Source: an uncultured Caldilineales bacterium (GTDB lineage Bacteria; Chloroflexota; Anaerolineae; JAAEKA01). Taken from it: a stretch of DNA of 64,000 bases. Both the position numbers and the translations under genes were made by a program. The notes under the pieces were generated by a model that was given only the letters and a program-made list of their open reading frames with translations, was not told the origin of the DNA and searched no databases. Where the stretch lies: assembly GCA_937907455.1 (NCBI GenBank), contig CALESQ010000043.1, forward strand, positions 5,277-69,276, given 5' to 3'. Positions 1-8,253 of this stretch are shown one piece after another. The number at the start of each line of letters is the position of its first letter. Position 1 is the first letter of the stretch.

Positions 1-471
1 CTGAGCGCGGCGCACCAACAGCGAAGCCAGTCCTTGCAGCCCGAAGCGTCCGCCGGTGTCGGGGGCCAGGTGCGTGATCTTCATGGCCTTATCCACAGCC
101 AGCCGCACCAGGTCGCGATCTTCGGTCAGGCTGGCAGCCAATGCGGCCAGCAAGGCCTTTAGCCCGGCTATAGCGCTGCGCTCGCGCCCCAGTTCCTTGC
201 CTGTGCCATTGTTCAGCGCGGCCCCCAGGCGCATCATATGGCGCTCGCCGATATACAGCAACACATCTTCTTTGGTGGGGAAATAGTTAAAAAACGTGCC
301 TTTAGCCACCCCGGCGGCCTGGGTGATCTGTTCGACACGCGTTTCGTCGAATCCTTGACGGCGGAACAGCGTCACCGCGGCCAGATAGATGGTTTCACGA
401 CGCTGCTCTTTGCTGCGGGCACGATGATTGGCAACGGTTGCGCCCCGCGCCAGAGAAGGTTGGTCTGACAT
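1..471 (-). CDS. TetR/AcrR family transcriptional regulator (3' end cut by window)
   Basis: Reading leftwards from an ATG at 471 the frame stays open to base 1, giving 157 codons without a stop, so the C-terminus lies outside the window. Residues 20-75 form a TetR-type DNA-binding domain: an REQR-like first helix followed by the helix-turn-helix ITQAAGVAKGTFFNYF and the usual TKEDVL continuation. The rest is the start of a helical ligand-binding domain whose ligand cannot be told. The gene starts 12 nt after the stop of the MBL ribonuclease and runs the same way, so it is probably the last gene of the rnd-MBL-tetR unit. TetR proteins usually repress their own operon or a neighbour; the target is not visible here. 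Confidence 0.88.
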   Translation of the reverse strand, partial: MSDQPSLARGATVANHRARSKEQRRETIYLAAVTLFRRQGFDETRVEQITQAAGVAKGTFFNYFPTKEDVLLYIGERHMMRLGAALNNGTGKELGRERSAIAGLKALLAALAASLTEDRDLVRLAVDKAMKITHLAPDTGGRFGLQGLASLLVRRAQ

Positions 472-483
472 AAGCGTATGGGG

Positions 484-1881
484 CTAAGCCAGCTCGGCCA
501 CGTAGCCGCGCTGCGGGTATTGCACAGCGCGGAAGCCATCCTGCGCCAGCCCGCCTGCCAGCCCCTGGGCGGCCTCAGGCTCGCCATGCACCAGGAAAAT
601 GCCGTTCAGGCGCTGCCGGTCAAGATGCCCCACCCAATTGCGCAGTTCCTGGCTGTCGGCATGAGCACTATAGCCCTCGATGCGTGCCACCTTGGCGCGC
701 ACGTCGTATTCCTCGCCAAAAATGCGCACGCGGCGGTTGCCATCCAGAATGCGCCGCCCCAGCGTGTTTTCGGCCTGAAAACCGGAAAACAGGATGGTGT
801 TATCGGGGTCTTCGATGTTGTTCTTAAGGTGATGTAGAATGCGCCCCGACTCGCACATGCCCGAAGCGCTGATGATGACGGCAGACTCGCGCAGGAAGTT
901 CAACCGCTTGGAGGCCTCAACATCGCGCACATAGGTGAGGCTGCTGAAGCCAAAGGGGGTTTTGCTCTGCTGCAACAGCGCCAGGGTTTCTTCGTCGTAG
1001 CATTCGGGATGGGAGCGGAAAATCTCGGTGACATCCACTGCCAGCGGGCTATCCACAAAGATCTTCAGGTCGGGGATTTTCTGGGTATTGGTGAGCAGGT
1101 TAAGGGCAAAGACCAAATCCTGAGTGCGCCCAACGGCAAAGGCAGGGATGATCACCTTGCCGCGATGCTTGTAGGTTTCGTTGATCACCTGGCGCAGCAG
1201 CTTGCCGGCCTCATCGCGCGAAGTGTGGCGACGGTTGCCGTAGGTAGACTCCAGAATCAGGTAATCGGCCGTGGTGATGGTTTCAGGGTCGTTCAAAATC
1301 GCCATGCCAGGGCGGCCAATATCACCGGAGAACACCAAGCGCCGCTGCTGCTCACCCTCTACCAAATCCAACACCACAAAGGCGGAGCCGAGAATGTGAC
1401 CGGCGTCGTGGAAAGTGGCCGTCACTCCGGCAAGCGGGGTGAAAGAACGCCCGTAGTTGATGGTGACAAACTGCTTGATGGTGGCTACTGCATCGCTCTT
1501 GGTGTAAAGCGGCTTGACAGGGGGCAGACCATCGCGCACCCGCTTGCGGTTGACATACTCCGTATCCTGCTCCTGAATATGGCCGCTGTCCTGCAACATC
1601 GCCACGCACAGATCGCGCGTGGCGGGCGTGCTCCAAATTGAGCCGCGGAAGCCCTGCTTCACCAGATTGGGCAGGTTGCCGGAATGATCAATGTGAGCGT
1701 GCGACAAAATCACCGCATCAATGGTGGCGGGATCGAAGGAAAAGTTCAGGTTGCGTTCGTAGCTTTCACTGCGCTTGCCCTGATACAGGCCGCAATCGAG
1801 CAAAATGCGCTGATCGTTGACCTCCAGCAGGTGCATGGAGCCGGTCACTGTCTGGGCAGCGCCATCAAAAGTAAGTTTCAT
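484..1881 (-). CDS. MBL-fold beta-CASP ribonuclease (CPSF73/RNase J-like)
   Basis: This 465-residue protein has the metallo-beta-lactamase signature HAHIDHSG at residues 61-68, which binds two zinc ions. Later come a beta-CASP insertion and a C-terminal Zn-dependent RNA-specificity region (GMCESGRILHHL, then YSAHADSQEL and LVHGEP). Length and motif order match bacterial and archaeal CPSF-like RNA nucleases, thought to be endo- or exoribonucleases acting on cytoplasmic RNA. The ATG at 1881 follows a good GGAGG ribosome site. The gene lies 39 nt after RNase D, so the two RNA-processing enzymes are probably co-transcribed. The fold is certain; the RNA substrate is not known. Confidence 0.93.
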   Translation of the reverse strand: MKLTFDGAAQTVTGSMHLLEVNDQRILLDCGLYQGKRSESYERNLNFSFDPATIDAVILSHAHIDHSGNLPNLVKQGFRGSIWSTPATRDLCVAMLQDSGHIQEQDTEYVNRKRVRDGLPPVKPLYTKSDAVATIKQFVTINYGRSFTPLAGVTATFHDAGHILGSAFVVLDLVEGEQQRRLVFSGDIGRPGMAILNDPETITTADYLILESTYGNRRHTSRDEAGKLLRQVINETYKHRGKVIIPAFAVGRTQDLVFALNLLTNTQKIPDLKIFVDSPLAVDVTEIFRSHPECYDEETLALLQQSKTPFGFSSLTYVRDVEASKRLNFLRESAVIISASGMCESGRILHHLKNNIEDPDNTILFSGFQAENTLGRRILDGNRRVRIFGEEYDVRAKVARIEGYSAHADSQELRNWVGHLDRQRLNGIFLVHGEPEAAQGLAGGLAQDGFRAVQYPQRGYVAELA

Positions 1882-1920
1882 CGTTTGCCTCCGGGCAATG
1901 TGTGGGTGGCGGACGATAAG

Positions 1921-3099
1921 CTAGGAAGCTGCCACGATCTGCAGAATAGCCGGGCCGTATTCCTGTTGTTTCCAGGGTCCCATCGCCTCGGCCGCGGCGA
2001 GTGCTTCCAGGGTAGCCGGAGCCTGCCGGGCGATCATCATCAACTGATCGTTGGTGAGGATGATGTCGGGATCCACCCCGCGGGCCTGGGCACGTTCGGT
2101 ACGCCAGATGCGCAGGTGATCGAAAATAGCGAGGGTTTTGGGGTCGGGGCGGACGTGCCCTGCGTGGATGACGCGCTTGGGCGGTGCAGGCGGGGTGTCC
2201 TGTGTGCCCTGGGTGATGGCGTGCAGAATGGCCGCGCCGTAGCGCCGGGTTTGACCGGCGCTCATGCCGCTGATGGCTTGCAGCGCCCCGGCGTTGGTCG
2301 GCCGGCGTCGGCTGAGATCTACCAGTGTTTGCTGCCCCATCACCTTGAAGGGCGGACGATCTTCGCGCCGCGCCTGGTCTTCGCGCCAAAGGTATAAACG
2401 GCGCAGCACCGCCAGATCAGAAGGATCCAGCTCGCGCGTGCGGGGCAGGCTCCAAAAGCCATCAGGATCAAAGGGCTTTTCGACCCATTCTACCTGCGGC
2501 AGATGGGCGAAGTTTTCCAGCGCCTCCTGCCAGCGGCCCGCGGCCTTCAGCTCCTGTTCCTGGATGTTGCGCAGGGGCAGCAGATAGTGGGTATCGTACT
2601 GCGCATAGGCCAGCAAATCCTGGTTAAGGGGACGTCGTCCCCAATCAGCCCGCTGCAGACTCTTGTTTACGTAGACACCGAAGCGATCAGCCAGTACCGC
2701 GGCCAGCCCGGCCTGAGGCCAGCCCAAAATGCGCGCGGCCAGCATGGTATCGTAGACATTAGCGAACTCAAAGCTATAATCGCGCTTTAGTCCCAAAATG
2801 TCGTTTTCCGCAGCGTGAAAGATCTTTTCAATGGCAGGATCAGCGAACAGCGGAGCCAGGGCAGAGACGTCAACAGCCAGCGTGTCCACCACATAATCGT
2901 TGCTCTGCAAGGTAATTTGCAGCAGACAAACCTGGTGAAAATAGGCAAACAGGCTATTCGATTCAGTGTCTACGCTGATGCTGGTGCTTTGCGCTGCAGC
3001 ATTGAGCAGATCTGCCAGGCCGGCTGCGCTGTTAATCAACAAGGGCGGTGGCAGTTGGGGAGGCTGCGGTGGCACATGAGAGGAAACTGAGTTTGACAC
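1921..3099 (-). CDS. rnd: Ribonuclease D
   Basis: A 392-residue DEDD-type 3'-5' exoribonuclease that would trim tRNA and other small RNA 3' ends. The first catalytic acids are in VDTESNSLF (Asp44, Glu46), the second Asp is in the AAENDILGL region, and YAQYDTHYLL supplies the final Tyr/Asp of the DEDDy set. Two HRDC-type helical RNA-binding domains follow at about residues 220-285 and 315-390, as in E. coli RNase D. The start is a GTG at 3099 with a Pro-rich N-terminal extension of about 20 residues; no strong ribosome site is visible, so the true start could be slightly downstream. It is transcribed away from hppA and heads the rnd-MBL-tetR run. Confidence 0.93.
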   Translation of the reverse strand: MSNSVSSHVPPQPPQLPPPLLINSAAGLADLLNAAAQSTSISVDTESNSLFAYFHQVCLLQITLQSNDYVVDTLAVDVSALAPLFADPAIEKIFHAAENDILGLKRDYSFEFANVYDTMLAARILGWPQAGLAAVLADRFGVYVNKSLQRADWGRRPLNQDLLAYAQYDTHYLLPLRNIQEQELKAAGRWQEALENFAHLPQVEWVEKPFDPDGFWSLPRTRELDPSDLAVLRRLYLWREDQARREDRPPFKVMGQQTLVDLSRRRPTNAGALQAISGMSAGQTRRYGAAILHAITQGTQDTPPAPPKRVIHAGHVRPDPKTLAIFDHLRIWRTERAQARGVDPDIILTNDQLMMIARQAPATLEALAAAEAMGPWKQQEYGPAILQIVAAS

Positions 3100-3195
3100 A
3101 ACACTTGCAATCTATGACTTGGGATAGGGTGCAGCAATGCGCTGCACAGGCATTATGCCCGCAATCCAGACAGATGTCAATTGAAGCCCGTTTGT

Positions 3196-3224
3196 TTGAC
3201 TTATCCTGACCAACGCGCTATAAT
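3196..3224 (+). promoter_or_regulatory. Sigma70-type promoter for hppA
   Basis: TTGACT at 3196-3201 and a perfect TATAAT at 3219-3224 are separated by exactly 17 nt. Transcription would start near 3231, leaving an untranslated leader of about 200 nt before the hppA start at 3431. The leader contains a short inverted repeat (GGTGAC/GTCACC near 3257-3273) and a purine-rich ribosome site just before the ATG. I do not recognise a known riboswitch in it. The rest of the 3100-3430 interval should also hold the promoter of the divergent rnd gene, but no clear one is seen. Confidence 0.8.
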
Positions 3225-3430
3225 TTGCGCAACTTGCTGCCCCTGTCCGAACCGTTATGGTGACGCTGTGTCACCGCTGTTGCCTTCCCCCTCTCCGCGG
3301 TTTACAGGGCCACATCTATCCTCGCCATTTGTCCAGCAGATGGCTTTCTCAACGTCGAGAGAGACACCGTTGTCACACCGGCTGTTTCACCCCAAACCCC
3401 TATTCACCTTTGCAGGGAGGTAGTTTCATT

Positions 3431-5707
3431 ATGTCCGAAATGGGTCTGACCGCGTTCGAGACCACGGCTGTCTGGCTGGTACTGGCGGTTGCCATTGTGG
3501 GCCTGTTTTACGCGCTGCTTTTGCGACGGCAGGTCATGGCACAACCCAAAGGCACAGCCAAAATGATCGAGGTCTGGGACGCCATCCGCGTTGGCGCTGA
3601 TGCCTATCTTTCACGCCAGCTCAAAACTATTTTTCCTTTCATTGGCATTCTCACCGTTTTGCTCTTTTTAAGTGTCTACATCGTTGAGCCAACCCTGGAG
3701 GCAAAAGAGCAATTTGCCGGCATGGGCACTGAACAGTTAAAGCTGTTGATTGGCTTTGGCCGCGCCGGTGCGTTTGTGATGGGCGCGATTTTCAGCCTGA
3801 TTGTGGGTCAGGTGGGTATGCGCATGGCAGTGCAGGCTAATGTGCGCGTAGCCGAGGCCGCCCGCAGCAGCTTCAACGGCGCTCTGCGCATCGCTTACCG
3901 CGCGGGAACTGTCACCGGTATGCTCACTGACGGCCTGGGCCTGTTCGGCGGCACGATCATCTTCATTATTTTTGGTCTGGCTGCACCCGATGCCCTGCTG
4001 GGCTTTGGCTTTGGCGGCACCTTGCTGGCGCTCTTCATGCGTGTGGGTGGCGGCATCTACACCAAAGCAGCAGATGTCGGCGCAGACCTGGTGGGCAAGG
4101 TGGAGCAGGACCTGCCAGAGGATGACCCGCGCAACGCCGCGGTGATCGCCGACCTGGTAGGCGACAACGTGGGTGACTGCGCCGGTATGGCTGCGGACAT
4201 CTTCGAAAGCTATGAAGTTACCATCGTCTCTGCGTTGATTTTGGCGCTGGCCCTGCGCGCCATTACCCACCACAACGAATGGCTGATTTACCCGCTGCTG
4301 GTGCGCGGCATCGGCGTGATCTCATCCATCTTCGGCACCTATCTGGTAAAGAGCGAGCCGGGCATGTCGGGCGACGCCATGAAAGCCATTTTCAAGGGCT
4401 TCCTTACCTCCGCGGCTATCTCTACTGTGATGTTCTTCGGCGTGGCGCTGTTCTATATGCGCGGTGTACCTGGTGGCTGGTGGCGGCCCTTCCTGGCTAC
4501 CGCCATTGGCGTGCTGCTGGCTATTGTCATTGACCGCGTCACCGACTACTTCACGGGCACGCATGGCGCGCCGGTGCAGGAAATCAAGAAAGCACACGAC
4601 ACCGGCCCCGCCACCACCATTCTGGCGGGCCTGAGCATTGGCATGGAGTCTGCGGTGTGGGCCACACTGGTGATCGCCGTCACCATTCTGCTTTCCATCT
4701 TCATCTATCAGGGTGTCAGCGCTGATCCGGTGGAGCAGTTTGTTTATATCCTCTACGGCGTAGCCCTAACCGGCATCGGCATGTTGACCCTGACCGGCAA
4801 CAACGTGGCGATGGACTCTTTCGGCCCCATCTCAGACAACGCCAATGGCATCGGTGAAATGGCCGGGCTGGAAGAAGGCGCCCGCCAGATCATGGCCGAC
4901 CTGGACGCGGTGGGCAACACCACCAAGGCCATCACCAAGGGCATTGCTATCGGCTCGGCAGTGATCGCCGCGGTAGCATTGTTTGGCTCGTTTATCACTG
5001 ATGTGGGGCGCATTGACCCCGTGGCGCTGGCTGGTGGCATCCGCGTTTCCTGGCCCATCGTCTTCGTCGGCTTCCTGATCGGCGGCACCATTCCGTGGAT
5101 GTTCTCCAGCCTGGCGATCAAAGCAGTGGCCCGCACCGCGGCCGACATCGTGCAGGAAGTGCGACGTCAGTTCCGCGTACCCGGCGTGATGGGAGGCACG
5201 GTAAAGCCTGACTACGCCCGCCCGGTGGCAATCACCACCATAGCGGCGCAGAAAGAACTGCTTAACCTGGCCTGGCTGGCAGTAGCTGCACCCATTGCTG
5301 TGGGTCTGGCCTTGCAGGTTGAGGCTTTGGGCGGCTTCCTGGCCGGTGTCATCTTGTCCGGTCAGCTGTTGGCCGTGTTCATGTCCAACGCGGGCGGCGC
5401 GTGGGACAACGGCAAGAAAGTAGTGGAAGATGAGCCGCGCGATCCGGCGCGCAACCTGGGCAAAGGCTCAGAGCGGCACAAGGCTGGCGTAGTGGGCGAC
5501 ACCGTAGGCGACCCGCTGAAGGACACCGCCGGACCAGCGCTCAACCCGATGATCAAGGTCATCAACCTGATCAGCCTGATCATTGCACCGGTGATCGTCA
5601 CCTTCAAGGACAACGTGCTGATCAGCATCGTGGTATCGCTGCTGCTGCTGGCCTCGATGGGTTACGTGATCCTGCGCAGCAAACGGCCACCAACATCTAT
5701 GGTCTAG
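3431..5707 (+). CDS. hppA: Membrane-bound proton-translocating pyrophosphatase (K+-independent type)
   Basis: A 758-residue, roughly 16-helix membrane enzyme that hydrolyses pyrophosphate and pumps H+ across the cytoplasmic membrane. The substrate site is visible as DVGADLVGKVEQDLPEDDPR followed by DNVGDCAGMAADIFESYE; SDNANGIGEM and a C-terminal DTVGDPLKDTAGP complete the Mg-PPi ligands. The motif GNTTKAITKG near residue 500 has Lys and Thr at the two positions that separate the K+-independent H+-pump subfamily from K+-dependent enzymes, which have Ala there. I chose the ATG at 3431 because GGGAGG lies just upstream; the frame is open further upstream but that part is the leader. It has its own promoter and is followed by a strong terminator. 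Confidence 0.97.
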   Translation: MSEMGLTAFETTAVWLVLAVAIVGLFYALLLRRQVMAQPKGTAKMIEVWDAIRVGADAYLSRQLKTIFPFIGILTVLLFLSVYIVEPTLEAKEQFAGMGTEQLKLLIGFGRAGAFVMGAIFSLIVGQVGMRMAVQANVRVAEAARSSFNGALRIAYRAGTVTGMLTDGLGLFGGTIIFIIFGLAAPDALLGFGFGGTLLALFMRVGGGIYTKAADVGADLVGKVEQDLPEDDPRNAAVIADLVGDNVGDCAGMAADIFESYEVTIVSALILALALRAITHHNEWLIYPLLVRGIGVISSIFGTYLVKSEPGMSGDAMKAIFKGFLTSAAISTVMFFGVALFYMRGVPGGWWRPFLATAIGVLLAIVIDRVTDYFTGTHGAPVQEIKKAHDTGPATTILAGLSIGMESAVWATLVIAVTILLSIFIYQGVSADPVEQFVYILYGVALTGIGMLTLTGNNVAMDSFGPISDNANGIGEMAGLEEGARQIMADLDAVGNTTKAITKGIAIGSAVIAAVALFGSFITDVGRIDPVALAGGIRVSWPIVFVGFLIGGTIPWMFSSLAIKAVARTAADIVQEVRRQFRVPGVMGGTVKPDYARPVAITTIAAQKELLNLAWLAVAAPIAVGLALQVEALGGFLAGVILSGQLLAVFMSNAGGAWDNGKKVVEDEPRDPARNLGKGSERHKAGVVGDTVGDPLKDTAGPALNPMIKVINLISLIIAPVIVTFKDNVLISIVVSLLLLASMGYVILRSKRPPTSMV

Positions 5708-5714
5708 AAAAAAA

Positions 5715-5747
5715 GTTGGCATCTGGGTTCCAGGTGCCAACTTTTTT
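5715..5747 (+). terminator. Rho-independent terminator after hppA
   Basis: A 12-bp stem (5715-5726 paired with 5730-5741, one G-T pair) closes a GTT loop and is followed by six T residues; an A-run precedes it, so it could work in both directions. It lies 7 nt after the hppA stop and just 7 nt before the next start codon, so the amidohydrolase gene would depend on read-through or on a promoter inside hppA. Confidence 0.9.
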
Positions 5748-5754
5748 ATTTCCC

Positions 5755-6783
5755 ATGACTACAGCCTACTGTTACGACCCCTTCAACTTACGCCATCATC
5801 GCGACGGGCATCCTGAAAATCACGGGCGGCTGGCGAATACCTGGGCTTTGTTGCAGGCTGACGGTATTTTGCACAGCCTGCTGGCTGTGCCCAGCGCCGC
5901 GGCCAGTGACGAACAACTGCTGCGCGTGCATGGGCCGCGGCATCTGGCTGCGGTAGCTCAGGCGGCAGCGCGCTGTGAGCATCTCGACCCGGACACCTAC
6001 ACCGTTGTTGATTCCGAACAGGCCGCGCGGCTGGCTGCGGGCGGGCTGATGGCGGTGCAGGCCGCGGTGCTGCGCGGTGAAGCCAGCAACGGCTTTGCAC
6101 TGGTGCGCCCACCGGGGCATCATGCCACGCCGCAGCACGCCATGGGCTTTTGCCTGTACAACCATGTAGCGCTAGCTGCGCGCGCGGCGCAGGCAGAACA
6201 CGGCGTGCAACGCGTGTTGATCGTTGATTTCGACGTGCATCACGGCAACGGCACGCAGGACGCGTTTTACAGCGACGACAGTGTGCTGTTTTTCAGCACT
6301 CACCAGTACCCATATTACCCCGGCACAGGTGGCCTGCACGACAGCGGCAGCGGTAGCGGCCGTGGCAGCACGGTGAACGTGCCGCTTCCCGCCGGTGCAG
6401 GCGATGCCGCCTACGCCGCGGCTTTCGACACGATACTTGCCCCGCTGGCACAACGCTTCCGGCCTGAGCTGGTGCTGGTGTCAGCAGGCTACGATGCGCA
6501 TTGGGACGATCCGCTGGCATCCATGCGTCTGAGCATCAGCGGCTATGCGGCGCTGGTCACGCGGCTGCTGGCGCTGGCCGATGCGCTGTGCCAGGGGCGC
6601 ATCGTCTTTACGCTGGAGGGCGGCTACCAACTGGAGGTGCTGGCACACGCGCTACTCACCACGCTGCGCCAGCTCAATGGCCAGCCCAACCCACTCAGCG
6701 ACCCGCTGGGGGCCAGCCCGCGGCCTGAGCGCGACGTGGCTGAAGTGCTGGCACGCGTGCGCCAGGTACAAGGTGTTGGTTAA
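5755..6783 (+). CDS. Histone-deacetylase-family zinc amidohydrolase
   Basis: A 342-residue arginase/deacetylase-fold protein of the class II HDAC / acetylpolyamine amidohydrolase / AcuC group. Seen directly: the catalytic His pair in RPPGHHA (residues 122-123), zinc ligands in DFDVHHGNGT (Asp160, His162) and SAGYDAHWDDP (Asp247), and the late transition-state Tyr in LEGGYQL. It should remove acetyl groups from lysine side chains or polyamines in the cytoplasm; the substrate cannot be told. The ATG at 5755 was chosen because the upstream in-frame part runs back through the hppA terminator. It lies between hppA and ndk on the plus strand without an obvious own promoter. Confidence 0.92.
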   Translation: MTTAYCYDPFNLRHHRDGHPENHGRLANTWALLQADGILHSLLAVPSAAASDEQLLRVHGPRHLAAVAQAAARCEHLDPDTYTVVDSEQAARLAAGGLMAVQAAVLRGEASNGFALVRPPGHHATPQHAMGFCLYNHVALAARAAQAEHGVQRVLIVDFDVHHGNGTQDAFYSDDSVLFFSTHQYPYYPGTGGLHDSGSGSGRGSTVNVPLPAGAGDAAYAAAFDTILAPLAQRFRPELVLVSAGYDAHWDDPLASMRLSISGYAALVTRLLALADALCQGRIVFTLEGGYQLEVLAHALLTTLRQLNGQPNPLSDPLGASPRPERDVAEVLARVRQVQGVG

Positions 6784-6791
6784 GCTCTGGC

Positions 6792-6820
6792 TTGCCTCTG
6801 CACGCAACTGCGGCTACAAT
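6792..6820 (+). promoter_or_regulatory. Sigma70-type promoter for ndk
   Basis: TTGCCT at 6792-6797 and TACAAT at 6815-6820 with a 17-nt spacer lie directly after the amidohydrolase stop. Transcription would begin near 6827, about 38 nt before the ndk ATG, which has an AAGGAG ribosome site. Confidence 0.7.
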
Positions 6821-6864
6821 GTCTGCGTATCTTTAGCCACAAAACCACAAGGAGCTAAATTTTT

Positions 6865-7314
6865 ATGGAACGTACTCTTATTCTCATTAAACCGGATGGT
6901 GTACAGCGCGGGCTAATCGGCGAAATCATCACCCGCTTCGAGCGCCGCGGGCTGCGCATTGCCGGCATGAAGTTGATCCAGGTCAGCGATGCATTAGCGC
7001 GCCAGCACTATGCCGCCCACGACGGCAAACCCTTCTTCCCTGGCCTGATCCAGTTCATCACCTCTGGCCCGGTGGTGGCGCTGGCACTGGAAGGCAAAAA
7101 CGCCATTGACATTGCCCGCGCCACTGTGGGAGCCACCGCGCCCGGCAAAGCCGTGCCCGGCTCGATCCGTGCCGATTTCGGCATGGACATCGGCTTCAAC
7201 CTGGTGCATGGCTCGGATGGCCCGGAAAGCGCCGAGAAAGAATTGGCGCTCTGGTTCGGCGCAGGCGAAATAGCAGATTACCAGCGCGCCATTGATGCAT
7301 GGATTTATGAATAA
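6865..7314 (+). CDS. ndk: Nucleoside diphosphate kinase
   Basis: The 149-residue product is full length for the family and transfers the gamma phosphate of ATP to nucleoside diphosphates through a phosphohistidine. It begins ERTLILIKPDGVQRGL (nucleotide-binding Lys in KPD), and the phosphorylated His is in the signature NLVHGSDGPESAEKE. AAGGAG precedes the ATG. Its own promoter lies immediately upstream, and its transcript would run through the octamer minisatellite at 7334-7540 before reaching the hairpin at 7545-7578. Confidence 0.98.
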   Translation: MERTLILIKPDGVQRGLIGEIITRFERRGLRIAGMKLIQVSDALARQHYAAHDGKPFFPGLIQFITSGPVVALALEGKNAIDIARATVGATAPGKAVPGSIRADFGMDIGFNLVHGSDGPESAEKELALWFGAGEIADYQRAIDAWIYE

Positions 7315-7333
7315 GGCAGGGAAGTTGTAAGGT

Positions 7334-7540
7334 AAGTAGACAAGTATGCAAGTAGACAAGTATGCAAGTAGACAAGTGTGCAAGTAGACAAGTGTGCAAG
7401 TAGACAAGTGTGCAAGTAGACAAGTAGACAAGTACACAAGTAGACAAGTAGACAAGTGTGCAAGTAGACAAGTGTGCAAGTGTGTAAGTAGACAAGTAGA
7501 CAAGTAGACAAGCATGCAAGCATGCGAGTATGCGAGTAGC
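7334..7540 (+). repeat. Octamer minisatellite A (AAGTNNNC family, ~26 units)
   Basis: An uninterrupted array of 8-bp units starting AAGT, mostly AAGTAGAC alternating with AAGTGTGC or AAGTATGC, decaying to AAGCATGC and GAGTATGC at the right end. It occupies the 3' UTR of ndk. Reverse-strand frames through it are open only because of the repeat and encode Leu/Tyr/Cys-rich peptides, which I do not consider genes. Confidence 0.97.
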
Positions 7541-7544
7541 AAAT

Positions 7545-7578
7545 AAAACGGGCATGGTTGTGAAACCATGCCCGTTTT
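7545..7578. terminator. Bidirectional terminator between ndk and rsfS
   Basis: A perfect 15-bp stem (7545-7559 with 7564-7578) with a GTGA loop. Both flanks supply T-rich tails on the outgoing strand (TTTTGTTTTAT to the right, TTTTATTT on the minus strand). It lies between the two octamer arrays and would end transcripts from both convergent genes. Confidence 0.9.
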
Positions 7579-7628
7579 GTTTTATCTCGTTACACAAGCC
7601 CCTTCCCCTTCTATATGTGTCCATCTAA

Positions 7629-7820
7629 ACCTGTGTACCTGTGTACTTGTTTACCTGTGTACTTATTTACCTGTGTACCTGTGTACTTATTTACCTGTGT
7701 ACCTGTGTACTTATTTACCTGTGTACCTGTGTACTTATTTACCTGTGTACCTGTGTACTTATTTACCTGTGTACCTGTGTACCTGTTTACCTGGGTACTT
7801 GTGTACCTGTATACCTGTCT
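7629..7820 (-). repeat. Octamer minisatellite B (24 units)
   Basis: Exactly 24 tandem 8-bp units, read on the plus strand as ACCTGTGT and ACTTATTT. In the middle they are arranged as a 24-bp higher-order repeat (ACCTGTGT twice, ACTTATTT once). On the minus strand, the sense of rsfS, the units read AGGTACAC/AAGTAAAT, the same AAGT-like family as array A. It is the 3' UTR of rsfS. Confidence 0.97.
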
Positions 7821-7836
7821 CACCTTCTCCCCGCCC

Positions 7837-8184
7837 CTATTGTATCTTCAACACCACCGGCGCATCTTTCCAAAGCTGTTCCAGGTTGTAGAAGCTGCGC
7901 GTGGCCTCGTCAAAAACGTGTATCACCACGTCGCCGTAGTCGAGCAATATCCAGCCCGCCTTGGGATCGCCCTCCGCGGGATGCAGCGGCAACAGGCGTT
8001 CCTTTTTCAGCTCAATCGCCACGGAGTCGAGGATAGCGAGCGACTGGCGACTGCTTTCGCTGGTGCAGATCACGAAAAAGTCGGCCAATACCGTGACCTC
8101 GCGCAGATCCAGCAAGGTAATGTCCTTACCTTGCTTGTCTTCAATTAAATCCACAATTTTATGAGCCAGTTCTGATGTGTTCAG
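7837..8184 (-). CDS. rsfS: Ribosomal silencing factor RsfS (Iojap), probable CTG start
   Basis: RsfS binds ribosomal protein L14 and blocks subunit joining under starvation. The 115-residue form begins LNTSELAHKIVDLIEDKQ and carries the family signature LLDLREVTVLADFFVICTSE, then DYGDVVIHVFDEATRSFYNLEQLW. The frame is open upstream to a TTG at 8250, but that codon lies inside the -35 element of a good promoter (8222-8250). No ATG, GTG or TTG follows the predicted transcript start before the conserved region. A CTG at 8184 sits 7 nt after AGGAG and is where homologues begin, so I propose CTG initiation. Its transcript passes through octamer array B. Confidence 0.93.
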   Translation of the reverse strand: MNTSELAHKIVDLIEDKQGKDITLLDLREVTVLADFFVICTSESSRQSLAILDSVAIELKKERLLPLHPAEGDPKAGWILLDYGDVVIHVFDEATRSFYNLEQLWKDAPVVLKIQ

Positions 8185-8221
8185 GGTAAATCTCCTTTCA
8201 GGCTCTGGACGAGTGACCTGT

Positions 8222-8250
8222 ATTCTAGCACAGGGCGCGGCTTTGGACAA
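8222..8250 (-). promoter_or_regulatory. Sigma70-type promoter for rsfS
   Basis: On the minus strand TTGTCC (8250-8245) and TAGAAT (8227-8222) are 17 nt apart, placing the transcript start near 8215. It begins 4 nt after the stop of the preceding GT39 gene, giving rsfS its own transcript within the run. Confidence 0.7.
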
Positions 8251-8253
8251 GCA

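Noticed and set aside
7334..7820. Possible CRISPR array
   Set aside because: Units are 8 bp in direct tandem without unique spacers, and no cas gene is in the window.
7196..7891. Long open frames on both strands through the octamer arrays
   Set aside because: They are open only because 8-bp units without stops repeat with a 24-nt (8-codon) period; the peptides are low-complexity Leu/Tyr/Cys or Thr/Gln/Tyr strings with no ribosome site.
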